Of a stretch of DNA of 22,261 nt, positions 1 through 7,537 are shown one piece after another; the first letter of the stretch is position 1; each line of letters begins with the position of its first letter. Below the pieces are notes generated by a model that made no database searches, was not told the origin of the DNA, and worked only from the letters and a program-made list of their open reading frames with translations. The stretch is taken from assembly GCA_023415635.1 (NCBI GenBank), contig JAEZJV010000021.1:1-22261 (forward strand), read 5' to 3'. The DNA comes from Bacillota bacterium. GTDB taxonomy: Bacteria > Bacillota > Clostridia > Lachnospirales > Lachnospiraceae. The position numbers and the translations under genes were made by a program.

Positions 1-62
1 AAATCACTGATTACCTCTCCTGCAATACTTACTTGATTGTTATCAAATACTTTATCTGTCAT
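1..62 (-). CDS. SSB-like protein, N-terminal fragment (cut by window edge)
   Basis: A leftward reading frame opens with ATG at 62 and runs off the left edge, so only about 20 residues are visible (MTDKVFDNNQVSIAGEVISD). A strong ribosome site (GGGAGAGG) lies eight bases before the ATG. The pattern, a short polar start then NNQVSIAGEVIS, resembles the first beta strand of small single-stranded DNA-binding (SSB/OB-fold) proteins common in Clostridia. That resemblance is recalled, not searched. A GGCGT/ACGCC hairpin sits just upstream at about 88-103. The gene is divergent from typA. Confidence 0.45.
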   Translation of the reverse strand, partial: MTDKVFDNNQVSIAGEVISD

Positions 63-331
63 TACCGTACCTCTCCCTTCTTTCCCGGCGTATCTTAACG
101 CCAATCTGCTCTAAAATGTGGGGTGAAATATAAACAGATTTTCACCTATGCTTTAAATATATGCGGATTTCCATATTTTAGAAGTAAAAATATTTATATA
201 ATAATAGATTTAACATTTTTTGTTAATTTATACAGTTTTCCTTCAAATTTTTATTAACTTTTTCTAAAATGTACGTTGCTTTTCAATTAGTCGATATGCT
301 ACAATATTAAAGTTGCAAAAATGAGAAGTGC
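63..331. other. AT-rich divergent intergenic region
   Basis: This gap of about 270 bases separates the leftward SSB-like gene from typA. Besides the typA promoter it holds two inverted repeats: GGTGAAA/TTTCACC (122-128 and 140-146) and TTAACA/TGTTAA (210-215 and 221-226). I see no convincing promoter for the leftward gene and no coding region. Confidence 0.6.
276..305 (+). promoter_or_regulatory. Probable sigma-A promoter of typA
   Basis: TTGCTT (276-281) and TACAAT (300-305) are separated by 18 bases. Transcription would start near 312, about 50 bases before the ATG at 362. Confidence 0.5.
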
Positions 332-361
332 GTGTCAGACACGCAGATTGGAGTATTATCA

Positions 362-2194
362 ATGATACGAGAGGATATAAGAAATATAGCCATTATTGCA
401 CATGTCGACCATGGTAAGACCACTCTGGTAGATGAGCTGCTAAAGCAAAGTGGAGTATTTCGATCCAACCAGCAGATAGTAGAAAGAGTCATGGATTCCA
501 ATGCACTGGAGCGGGAACGAGGAATTACTATCCTGTCTAAGAATACCGCTGTTCAGTACAACGGATACAAGATTAACATTATAGATACCCCCGGACATGC
601 AGATTTCGGTGGTGAGGTAGAGCGCGTATTGAAGATGGTGAACGGAGTTATTCTGGTCGTAGATGCCTTTGAAGGACCAATGCCTCAGACTAAATTTGTA
701 TTAAAGAAGGCTTTGGAGCTTTCCCTTCCGGTTATCGTCTGCATCAATAAAATTGACCGGCCAGAAGCAAGACCAAACGAAGTCGTAGATGAGGTTTTGG
801 AGCTATTACTGGAGCTGGATGCAAACGATGAGCAGTTGGATTGTCCTTTTGTCTATGCTTCAGCCAAGCAGGGCATTGCCACCCTTTCGTTTTCAGATGA
901 GGCTGCTGATATGACCCCTCTCTTTGAGACAATCATCAATCATATTCCGGCTCCTGAGGGTGATCCTGAAAAAGGTACACAGATACTGATCAGCACAATT
1001 GATTATAATGAATATGTCGGAAGAATTGGTATCGGTAAGGTTGATAACGGTACCATTCGAATTAACCAGGATGCGGTATTAGTTAACGCCCATGAGCCTG
1101 ATATGAACATTAAGGTGAAGATCAGTAAGCTATATGAATTTGACGGTTTAAAGAGAGTCGAGGTAAATGAGGCTACCATCGGTTCCATCGTAGCTATCTC
1201 TGGTATTGCAGATATTCACATCGGAGATACCATCTGTTCAGTGGATCATCCTGAGCCAATTCTTTTTCAAAAGATATCAGAGCCCACCATAGCAATGTAT
1301 TTTAATGTCAATGACAGTCCTCTGGCAGGACGGGAAGGCAAATTCGTAACCTCGCGCCATCTGCGCGACCGTCTTTACCGTGAGCTGAATACAGATGTCA
1401 GTCTCCGTGTGGAAGAAACAGAAACAACAGAAAGCTATAAGGTCTCAGGTCGAGGTGAGCTTCATCTCTCAGTCTTAATCGAAACCATGCGAAGAGAGGG
1501 CTACGAATTCTCCGTCAGCAAGGCAGAGGTTCTGTATAAGAATGATGAGCATGGTAAAAAGCTCGAGCCTATGGAGCATGCTATGATTGATGTTCCAGAT
1601 GAATATACTGGTATTGTTATTGATAAGCTGGGGCAACGTAAAGGCGAAATGATTAATATGCACACCTCCGGTAACGGACACACGCGGGTAGAATTTTCAA
1701 TCCCGGCACGGGGGCTGATTGGATACCGCGGTGAATTTTTGACTGATACCAAAGGAACCGGTATCATCAATACATTATTTGATGGCTACGGTCCCTATAA
1801 GGGTGATATTCAATATCGTAAAACAGGCAGCCTGATTGCTTATGAAACCGGCGAAAGTATTACCTATGGTCTCTTTAACGCACAGGAACGGGGTATCCTG
1901 TTTATAGGACCCGGTGTAAAGGTATATACAGGGATGGTAGTCGGGCAGAATCCTAAAGCAGAGGATATCGAGGTGAATGTGTGTAAAAGAAAGCAACTTA
2001 CCAATACTCGTTCTTCCAGTGCGGATGAAGCTCTACGCCTCACTCCTCCTAAAATACTGAGTCTGGAGCAGGCATTGGAATTTATCGAAACTGATGAGCT
2101 TCTTGAGGTTACTCCGCTCAGTCTGCGTATCAGAAAGAAGATCCTTGATTCGACGCTTCGTATGAGGGATCGAAGGAATAAGCAAAGTATCTGA
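362..2194 (+). CDS. typA: GTPase TypA/BipA
   Basis: This is a ribosome-associated translational GTPase of the EF-G/LepA superfamily. It acts on the 50S subunit and is linked to ribosome assembly and stress or cold growth in other bacteria. The G1 motif AHVDHGKT (about residues 13-20), DTPGHADF (G3), NKIDR (G4) and SAKQG (G5) are all intact. The EF-G-like middle domains (GRGELHLSVLIETMRREGYE) and the BipA-specific C-terminal domain (RGLIGYRGEFLTDTKGTG) follow. The length of 610 aa is normal for the family. The frame stays open upstream to a GTG at 332, but the ATG at 362 is preferred because TTGGAG lies nine bases before it and the protein then starts MIREDIRNIAIIAHVDHGKT, as TypA proteins do. 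It is a single-gene unit ended by a hairpin shared with the converging gene. Confidence 0.97.
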   Translation: MIREDIRNIAIIAHVDHGKTTLVDELLKQSGVFRSNQQIVERVMDSNALERERGITILSKNTAVQYNGYKINIIDTPGHADFGGEVERVLKMVNGVILVVDAFEGPMPQTKFVLKKALELSLPVIVCINKIDRPEARPNEVVDEVLELLLELDANDEQLDCPFVYASAKQGIATLSFSDEAADMTPLFETIINHIPAPEGDPEKGTQILISTIDYNEYVGRIGIGKVDNGTIRINQDAVLVNAHEPDMNIKVKISKLYEFDGLKRVEVNEATIGSIVAISGIADIHIGDTICSVDHPEPILFQKISEPTIAMYFNVNDSPLAGREGKFVTSRHLRDRLYRELNTDVSLRVEETETTESYKVSGRGELHLSVLIETMRREGYEFSVSKAEVLYKNDEHGKKLEPMEHAMIDVPDEYTGIVIDKLGQRKGEMINMHTSGNGHTRVEFSIPARGLIGYRGEFLTDTKGTGIINTLFDGYGPYKGDIQYRKTGSLIAYETGESITYGLFNAQERGILFIGPGVKVYTGMVVGQNPKAEDIEVNVCKRKQLTNTRSSSADEALRLTPPKILSLEQALEFIETDELLEVTPLSLRIRKKILDSTLRMRDRRNKQSI

Positions 2195-2219
2195 TTAGCT
2201 TAATATAAACATAAAAATT

Positions 2220-2262
2220 AGCTGTGCTCCGGCGGTTAGTGACTTTCGGAGCACAGCTTTTC
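2220..2262. terminator. Bidirectional rho-independent terminator
   Basis: A perfect 12-bp stem (2220-2231 with 2247-2258, arm AGCTGTGCTCCG) closes a 15-base loop. It is followed by TTTTCT on the + strand and AATTTTT on the - strand. It lies between the converging typA and HTH-Panacea genes and can serve both. Confidence 0.9.
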
Positions 2263-2296
2263 TATTGATTGTTCTATAATCCAGGAATCTCAATGA

Positions 2297-3091
2297 TCAT
2301 CTACCTATTTCCTTGATATCAAGCATCCGTTGATCCGGATATCTTCCGATATCTCGCAGCCCCTTGATCTGGTACTGCTCCAGGATATTCCTGAAGTAGG
2401 CTTTCATCGTATCCTTAGCAAAAATCTTATTATTATACTTATCTCTTGAAATCTTCATGATCGATTTCTCATATGTAGTCATGGCTGTTAAAGCCTTCGG
2501 ACCATACCAGGTATAAGCATCCATTACAGCATCAACCAGCTCTGCTTCCTCCTGTGTGAGATACTCCTCCTCGCCATCCAGCATATGGATTCCGCAGCGC
2601 TTCATTCCCTCATAGAGCTTGATGAAGGGTATATTCTCATTATTGACACCACACTCCTCCTGGAACAGCTCTTTATCGTAAAAAGCCAGGGAAAAAGCCT
2701 GCGCATAATAAAGTAAGAACTGTATATAGCTAGGACAGATTTCTGCGTTGCATCTATTCACGATATAATATGCTACCGCATAAATCCTTGAAGCCATAAT
2801 CCTTGACATTACAGCTTTTTTACTTTTTTTGAATGCCACCCCCGTCAAACATTCCTTCCTTCTGCATAAAAGATCATAATAGAATTCGGGATCATCCAAA
2901 ATTGCCTTTAGCTTGCTGGAATATTCATTGGTCGGTATGTCTCCCTCCATGTAGCGAATAATTGTTGTTTCCCCCCAACCAAGAAGCTTAGCCAACGGCT
3001 TTTTACCGATACGATAGCGTTCAAGAATAATCTTGATCTCGTCGGCACTAATTACTGCTTCATTGCCAATTTCCACTCTGTTACCCTTCAT
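2297..3091 (-). CDS. HTH-Panacea (SocA/DUF4065-like) domain protein
   Basis: This 264-aa cytoplasmic protein has a helix-turn-helix near its N-terminus (about residues 16-62), including LAKLLGWGETTIIRYMEGDIP, which has the look of the XRE/MqsA antitoxin DNA-reading helix. Residues of about 103-215 match the Panacea/SocA pattern: IQFLLYYAQAFSLAFYDKEL followed by LYEGMKRCGIH and a helix with TWYGPKALTAMTTYEKS. In known families Panacea domains are antitoxins or proteolytic adaptors that neutralise very different toxins, and HTH-Panacea fusions often autoregulate. Here no adjacent toxin is seen: the neighbours are typA (converging) and a YtvI-like gene. The start is supported by GAGGGAG seven bases before the ATG. 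The domain call rests on motif recall. An unrelated XRE-type regulator remains possible. Confidence 0.65.
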   Translation of the reverse strand: MKGNRVEIGNEAVISADEIKIILERYRIGKKPLAKLLGWGETTIIRYMEGDIPTNEYSSKLKAILDDPEFYYDLLCRRKECLTGVAFKKSKKAVMSRIMASRIYAVAYYIVNRCNAEICPSYIQFLLYYAQAFSLAFYDKELFQEECGVNNENIPFIKLYEGMKRCGIHMLDGEEEYLTQEEAELVDAVMDAYTWYGPKALTAMTTYEKSIMKISRDKYNNKIFAKDTMKAYFRNILEQYQIKGLRDIGRYPDQRMLDIKEIGR

Positions 3092-3200
3092 AATCGTACT
3101 CCCTCAGCTAATTAATTGTCTCATTTGTATATTATTACATTTTTCTTTATATATATTACCATTGATTGCCTTGTTTGTACATAAATTTTTTAATTAATTT

Positions 3201-4322
3201 TTAGAACTTTCTAAACTGATTGATGTCATTTACTATAATTCCGAACCCTTTGATTAATCTGTCAAACATACCGATACGATATAGTTTGACGATGACCATT
3301 CCTATCGGTATACCTATGATCATGCCAAGGACACCGTAAAGGCGATAACCAATGAATAGGAAAAATAAGGTTGCCAGAGGATGCAGTCCGATACTGTCTC
3401 CAACCATTTTAGGCTGCAGCACCTGCTTGATGACTTGACAGATCAAGTATATGACTACCAAGCCGATTGCTCTGATATAATTTCCTGACAGAACATCAAT
3501 GATTGCCCAGGGCCAAAGGACAGCCCCGGTACCAAACACGGGAAGTACATCCAGCAAAGCGATACCCAATGCAAACAGGAAGGAATAATTTACCTTCAGT
3601 ATCTCAAAGCCAATGAACATGATTATAGTCAGGACAAACATAATTTTAAACTGAGCCTTAAAATATCCCCCGAAGGCCGCCTTAAAATTATCTGTGATCA
3701 GATGGTAATAATTTATAGTGGATTGGGGAACATGCTTTTTAATTCCCTCTATTAAATCGTTTCTGCCTGCAGCAAAAAAATATGCAGAGAGAATTACTAC
3801 AATGAAGGCCAGAAAACCTTCTGCAATATTCTTCGCAAAGACTCCCGCCTTACTGATAGTAGGCAGCTCAATATTATCCGATAGGCTGATGGAATAGTCC
3901 TCTATTGCAACAATCAGCTTTTCAATCAGATTCTGAAGGCTGATCGGTAATGAAAGTGAGAATCTATTGATTAGTAATGTTATGTTATTGAACTCCAATC
4001 TGATGCTTTGAATTATATCAGGCCAGTCTTTAATCAAAGCCCTGACTTCAACGACAAGAGCCCAGACCAAAAGACCCAGTACCGCAATAATAATCGCTAT
4101 GACCAGGATTAATATAATTGCCGAGCTGTGCTTTCGGTGTATTTTTACCTTCCTTTCAAGAAATTGAACCATGGGATTAGCAATTATGGCGATGATCCAG
4201 CCGATAATAAAGGGCATAAAAAAGCCGAGCAATTTCGGTAAAAATAGAATCAATAGTAAACCAAAAATAATTGCAATTACAAAATTAGTAATAATTTTAA
4301 TATATAGAAGCAATTTCTGCAC
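3201..4322 (-). CDS. ytvI: AI-2E family membrane protein (YtvI/PerM-like)
   Basis: This 373-aa polytopic inner-membrane protein belongs to the AI-2E transporter (UPF0118) family. Hydrophobic segments fall near residues 8-50, 65-92, 160-185 and 225-350, with the family's long amphipathic stretch between about 95 and 155. The C-terminal half carries the family pattern FGGYFKAQFK, then LDVLPVFGTGAVLWPW, then LQPKMVGDSIGLHPLATLFF, and this C-terminal pattern is diagnostic. In spore formers the closest named relative is the sporulation membrane protein YtvI. Others export signal molecules or ions, so the substrate cannot be read from sequence. The start is a GTG at 4322, chosen because AGGGAGGG sits nine bases ahead. 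It has its own promoter upstream and lies 109 bases before the HTH-Panacea gene, so co-transcription with that gene is possible. Confidence 0.85.
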   Translation of the reverse strand: MQKLLLYIKIITNFVIAIIFGLLLILFLPKLLGFFMPFIIGWIIAIIANPMVQFLERKVKIHRKHSSAIILILVIAIIIAVLGLLVWALVVEVRALIKDWPDIIQSIRLEFNNITLLINRFSLSLPISLQNLIEKLIVAIEDYSISLSDNIELPTISKAGVFAKNIAEGFLAFIVVILSAYFFAAGRNDLIEGIKKHVPQSTINYYHLITDNFKAAFGGYFKAQFKIMFVLTIIMFIGFEILKVNYSFLFALGIALLDVLPVFGTGAVLWPWAIIDVLSGNYIRAIGLVVIYLICQVIKQVLQPKMVGDSIGLHPLATLFFLFIGYRLYGVLGMIIGIPIGMVIVKLYRIGMFDRLIKGFGIIVNDINQFRKF

Positions 4323-4385
4323 TAGTTTATTCCCTCCCTAATACTAAACTATTTATTGTCTTCTCAAGTACAAGCTTCTTAGCTC

Positions 4386-4414
4386 ATTATAATATATTAC
4401 TTAAAAAAAAGTAA
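4386..4414 (-). promoter_or_regulatory. Probable promoter of the YtvI-like gene
   Basis: On the - strand TTACTT (4409-4414) and TATAAT (4386-4391) are 17 bases apart, just before the gene's leader. The -10 box is perfect and the -35 box is weak. Confidence 0.5.
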
Positions 4415-4498
4415 GCAATATTTTCTATTTTCCAGAATCGTCCCTTATAATAAAATTTAAGATCAGCGCAAAAGATATTTTCACATAGACTATGATAT

Positions 4499-4553
4499 AA
4501 AAAACGCTCGAGATAAATATTCATCAGATATCCGATGCTATTTATTACGAGCG
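4499..4553 (-). terminator. Terminator of the znu-type operon
   Basis: On the - strand the arm CGCTCG (4548-4553) pairs with CGAGCG (4505-4510). The stem continues through AATAAATA/TATTTAT and CATC/GATG, and TTTTTT (4499-4504) follows. The upstream arm overlaps the last codons of the permease gene. Confidence 0.8.
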
Positions 4554-5383
4554 GTAGTTTGCAATAATAATGTAATAAAGAATATGATGGAAGCAATAAT
4601 CACAATTGTCGGTCCGGTGGCGGTTCCCATATAATAGGATAACAGCAGTCCGGTAATTCCGGAGAATACGGCAATGAGAACAGAGAAAAGGTGATATTCC
4701 CGAATATTCCCCGCCAGATTACGTCCGGCAGCTGCGGGCAGTATCAGCAGTGCATTAATAATCAGAATGCCAACCCATTTGACAGAGAACATGACTATGA
4801 CTGCAATAAAAATACTGAATAGATCTTCCAGTAGATTAATGTTGATACTTTTACTCTTCGCCAGAGAAATATTAACGCTGACAGCATTCAATTTATTAAA
4901 GCATAGGATCCAGAACACGAATGTGGCTAGGAATACGATGTATAAGAGCGAAAGCTCCTTCGGTGTAATGCTTAGGATATCTCCCACCAGCAGTGAGGAA
5001 TACTTAGCAAAGTTACCTCCTCTTGATAATATCACCAGACCAAGTGCCATACTCAAGGAAGCAAATACGGAGATCACTGTATCCGTCGAAACCGTATTAT
5101 GCCGCTTAATTCTATTCAGCAGTAGAGCAAATATAACTGCAAACAGCAGCATGGAAAGGTTTATATCTGCAATTCCGAATACTGTTCCAAGAGCGATGCC
5201 GGTAATTGCCGAATGTCCCAAGGCATCAGAAAAGAATGCCATACGTTTATTGACAATCATCGTCCCTAGTATTCCGAATAACGGAGTAATGGCCAGGACT
5301 GCCAGCAATGCATTTTTCATAAAATCAAACTTTACCCAGGAAAAGGGTAATATTGCTTCCAGAATATCATAAAATAGCTTCAT
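4538..5383 (-). CDS. znuB: Zinc/manganese ABC transporter permease (ZnuB/AdcB-type)
   Basis: This is the membrane permease of a divalent-metal ABC importer of the ABC-3 family. At 281 aa it has the usual length and about eight hydrophobic segments. The family stretch KRMAFFSDALGHSAITGIAL (near residues 46-65) contains the SDALGHSAI motif. The segment WVGILIINALLILPAAAGRNLA near residue 205 is also typical. Translation starts at the ATG at 5383 with GGAG seven bases before it, and the gene begins nine bases after the ATPase stop, so it is the third gene of the operon. Its last codons form part of the operon terminator. Zinc is the more likely substrate because of the His-rich binding protein and the operator, but manganese or iron cannot be excluded. 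Confidence 0.9.
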   Translation of the reverse strand: MKLFYDILEAILPFSWVKFDFMKNALLAVLAITPLFGILGTMIVNKRMAFFSDALGHSAITGIALGTVFGIADINLSMLLFAVIFALLLNRIKRHNTVSTDTVISVFASLSMALGLVILSRGGNFAKYSSLLVGDILSITPKELSLLYIVFLATFVFWILCFNKLNAVSVNISLAKSKSININLLEDLFSIFIAVIVMFSVKWVGILIINALLILPAAAGRNLAGNIREYHLFSVLIAVFSGITGLLLSYYMGTATGPTIVIIASIIFFITLLLQTTARNK

Positions 5384-5392
5384 CCTCTGCTC

Positions 5393-6160
5393 CTATCCGA
5401 ACACGCTGTGGAATTCATCACTATCCAGTACTTCCGAAGGGGTTCCTTCCTTTAGGATGGACTTATCCAGCAGAATGACATGGTCAGCATATTTTCTTAC
5501 AAAGTCAAAATCATGGGATACAATGATCATTGCAAGATCATAATTCTTTTTCAGCTTTGCAATATTCTTATAAAATAGCTGCATACCATTGGTATCTATC
5601 CCGGAAACAGGCTCGTCCAGTAACAGCAAATTCGGTACCGGTGTAACCGCTATAGATAATAATACCCTCTGAAGCTCTCCTCCTGATAAATCGCAGGCAC
5701 GCTTATCAATCAGCTCCTGCGCCTCAAAGATGGCTAACTGCTCCGATACCTTCCGGTAGGTTTTCGCCCTTCTTTTCAAAAACAGAGGAAAGCTGCTGAT
5801 ATATCCGGCAAAAAGATCGTAAACACTCATGGGTGTATTTCTTTCCATATTGATATGCTGCGGTACATAACCTATTCGCAGGTTTTGAACCGACTGATTT
5901 CTTAAATCTGTAAATTCTATGATTCCCTCATGCTTCACTTCCCCCAGAATAGCCTTAATCAATGTTGATTTTCCGGCACCATTTTTTCCGATAATTACTG
6001 TTACCTTACCGCAATGGATATGGACATTGATATCCTCTATAATAACTTGGGTACCAGCCCTGACGCTGATATTCTTCATCTGAAGGCAATGTAAGCCACA
6101 AGCCTCCTGCATTCGGGCAGATTGAATTCTTCTATCGGCTTTACTGATTTTTACATTCAT
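5393..6160 (-). CDS. znuC: Zinc/manganese ABC transporter ATP-binding protein (ZnuC/AdcC-type)
   Basis: This is the ATPase of the metal importer. Walker A is GKNGAGKST (residues 58-66), the Q-loop lies in GYVPQH (98-102), the signature is LSGGELQR (158-165), Walker B is LLLLDEP (178-184) and the switch histidine is H216 (VSHDFDF). The reading frame is open to a TTG at 6175, inside the end of the upstream gene. The ATG at 6160 is preferred because GGAGG lies four bases before it, giving 255 aa. About 28 residues, including CGLHCLQMKN, precede the first ABC beta strand, somewhat more than usual for ZnuC. An internal methionine start at residue 17 or 28 is therefore possible. It follows the binding-protein gene after 11 bases and precedes the permease. 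Confidence 0.92.
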   Translation of the reverse strand: MNVKISKADRRIQSARMQEACGLHCLQMKNISVRAGTQVIIEDINVHIHCGKVTVIIGKNGAGKSTLIKAILGEVKHEGIIEFTDLRNQSVQNLRIGYVPQHINMERNTPMSVYDLFAGYISSFPLFLKRRAKTYRKVSEQLAIFEAQELIDKRACDLSGGELQRVLLSIAVTPVPNLLLLDEPVSGIDTNGMQLFYKNIAKLKKNYDLAMIIVSHDFDFVRKYADHVILLDKSILKEGTPSEVLDSDEFHSVFG

Positions 6161-6171
6161 ACTTCCTCCAT

Positions 6172-7215
6172 TCAAGGTTCATCTTCAACTGCATCTTCAA
6201 GTGTTGCAAGGTTCTTCTTCATAGCCTTGATATAGGAATCCTTTGAACCGTCCCCAGTAACTGCCGAATCAATAATATATATCCTCGCACCCGTCTCCGC
6301 AGCAATCTGCCTGGCGATGGAATCACTGAATTGCTCCTCCGTGAATAGATATCGAATATCCTCCTTCTTCACTTCCTGCACAATCTCCGCAATTTCCCCG
6401 GCACTTAAGGATGTATCAGCATCGAGAGGGACTGAATAGACTACGCTTAAACCAACTCTTCCCGCCAGATAGGCAAAGGAATCATGGAAGATAACTGCCT
6501 TCCCTGAGTCCATGCTTTTTGAAGTCCGGACGGAAGCATAGCTTTCTGCATAATCCTTAACCTCATTATCCAGGCTTGCCACCTTATCAATATAAGCCTG
6601 TGCATTATTCCTGATAGCCTGTTCCAAATTTACGGCATCCGGTCTGTTGACATTAATATAGGAAAGGATACCGTCTCTTACATTCTCAATCTGTTTGATA
6701 TAAAGTTCAGGATCCAACCATACATGTGCATTAAATTCTCCATGAGCATGCTCCTCTTCATCAGAGTTCTCTTCAGATAAATGCTCTGACTGATGCTCTG
6801 CGTGCTCCTCGGAAGACTCTCCGTTATGGAGCATACTAATTCCGGTACTGGTATCGATGATCTTCAAACCAGGGTAATTAGCCTCCACATCCGAAAGAAA
6901 GCCTTCCATTCCTCCTCCATTGATTATCAGGATATCGGCTTCCGATATATTCTTCATATCGTCGGTTGTCAGCTGATAATCATGCAGACATCCGGTATTC
7001 AAGTCCGTCAGGTTCTTAATCGTAATATCATCAATACCCTCTGCTATATTCAACCCGATCATATAAACCGGATAGAAGGTAGTCATAACACGAAGCTTGT
7101 CCCCTTCCTCCGTTGCTACTATTCTCTTGCTTTTATCAGAAAGCGATATTATTATTGCTGCTCCGATTGATAAGACAAGCATTATGGCGATCAGAAGCAT
7201 TAATTTTTTCTTCAT
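6172..7215 (-). CDS. znuA: Metal ABC transporter substrate-binding protein (ZnuA/AdcA-type)
   Basis: This is the extracytoplasmic binding protein of cluster A-I that captures Zn (or Mn) and hands it to the permease. The N-terminus (MKKKLMLLIAIMLVLSIGAA) is a hydrophobic signal or anchor. It lacks a lipobox cysteine, which is unusual for a Gram-positive ZnuA. The expected metal-ligand positions are visible: H78 (CLHDYQ), H164 (AHVWLDP) and H244 (FHDSFAYL), with an acidic side chain expected further on. Residues 130-160 form the His/Glu-rich loop (EEHAEHQSEHLSEENSDEEE, then HAH), a trait of zinc-specific members. It has 347 aa. The start ATG at 7215 has GAGGAG ten bases ahead. It is the first gene of the operon, under a promoter with an overlapping Fur-family operator. 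Confidence 0.93.
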   Translation of the reverse strand: MKKKLMLLIAIMLVLSIGAAIIISLSDKSKRIVATEEGDKLRVMTTFYPVYMIGLNIAEGIDDITIKNLTDLNTGCLHDYQLTTDDMKNISEADILIINGGGMEGFLSDVEANYPGLKIIDTSTGISMLHNGESSEEHAEHQSEHLSEENSDEEEHAHGEFNAHVWLDPELYIKQIENVRDGILSYINVNRPDAVNLEQAIRNNAQAYIDKVASLDNEVKDYAESYASVRTSKSMDSGKAVIFHDSFAYLAGRVGLSVVYSVPLDADTSLSAGEIAEIVQEVKKEDIRYLFTEEQFSDSIARQIAAETGARIYIIDSAVTGDGSKDSYIKAMKKNLATLEDAVEDEP

Positions 7216-7236
7216 TCACTGCTTGCTCCTCTCTAT

Positions 7237-7251
7237 TGCAAATCATTTGCA
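7237..7251. promoter_or_regulatory. Fur-family (probably Zur) operator
   Basis: TGCAAATGATTTGCA is a perfect inverted repeat of two 7-bp arms around one base. That is the 7-1-7 architecture of Fur, Zur and PerR boxes. It covers about +1 to +15 of the znu transcript, so binding would block transcription. The arm differs from the Bacillus Zur box (TCGTAAT), so assigning it to Zur rests on context. Confidence 0.75.
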
Positions 7252-7257
7252 TTAATC

Positions 7258-7286
7258 ATTATATTATAAGTATTACCCTCTGTCAA
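7258..7286 (-). promoter_or_regulatory. Sigma-A promoter of the znu-type operon
   Basis: On the - strand a perfect TTGACA (7281-7286) and a perfect TATAAT (7258-7263) are 17 bases apart. A second TATAAT overlaps at 7263-7268. Transcription should start near 7251, at the edge of the operator. Confidence 0.88.
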
Positions 7287-7402
7287 CTTGTTAAACAGCA
7301 GGTGCAATTATAGTCCCTTTACAGCCCCTTATCCAACCCTTCAGTCCTATAGGACCGGATCATAGGCTCCTCTCTAAATTGGAAAATTTATAATGATTTA
7401 GC

Positions 7403-7431
7403 TTGTATTACAAATGCGAATATGCTATTAT
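7403..7431 (+). promoter_or_regulatory. Promoter of the ECF S-component gene
   Basis: TTGTAT (7403-7408) and TATTAT (7426-7431) are 17 bases apart, with an extended -10 TGC directly before TATTAT. The start near 7438 leaves a leader of about 100 nt. Confidence 0.65.
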
Positions 7432-7452
7432 TTCTCATAATAAAAAACACTG

Positions 7453-7512
7453 TTATCCTGCCGGATTAGACAAAAAGCTAACTATCATAGCATAAAAGTC
7501 TTCACCGGATAA
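7453..7512 (+). promoter_or_regulatory. Possible structured leader of the ECF gene
   Basis: Nested pairings can form: TTATCC/GGATAA (7453-7458 with 7507-7512), AGAC/GTCT (7468-7471 with 7498-7501) and GCTA/TAGC (7477-7480 with 7488-7491). The outer stem ends 15 bases before the ribosome site. The stems are short and no known riboswitch consensus (TPP, FMN, preQ1, THF) is recognisable. Confidence 0.25.
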
Positions 7513-7537
7513 AGGGTTGACAGGATTGGGAGGATTT

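Noticed and set aside
210..226. Rex operator (TTAACA/TGTTAA repeats)
   Set aside because: The arms are in the reverse order of the Rex box (TTGTTAAN4TTAACAA), and it lies in very AT-rich DNA.
332..361. Upstream GTG start extending typA by ten residues
   Set aside because: No ribosome site before 332, while TTGGAG lies nine bases before the ATG at 362, which gives the standard TypA N-terminus.
4387..4596. Leftward 69-codon frame after the metal permease
   Set aside because: It overlaps the permease end, the operon terminator and the next promoter, and has no ribosome site.
7441..7480. preQ1-I riboswitch in the ECF leader (CCGG, AAAAA and GCTAAC looked suggestive)
   Set aside because: The stem and loop spacing of the preQ1-I pseudoknot cannot be formed; the resemblance is only an A-rich run.
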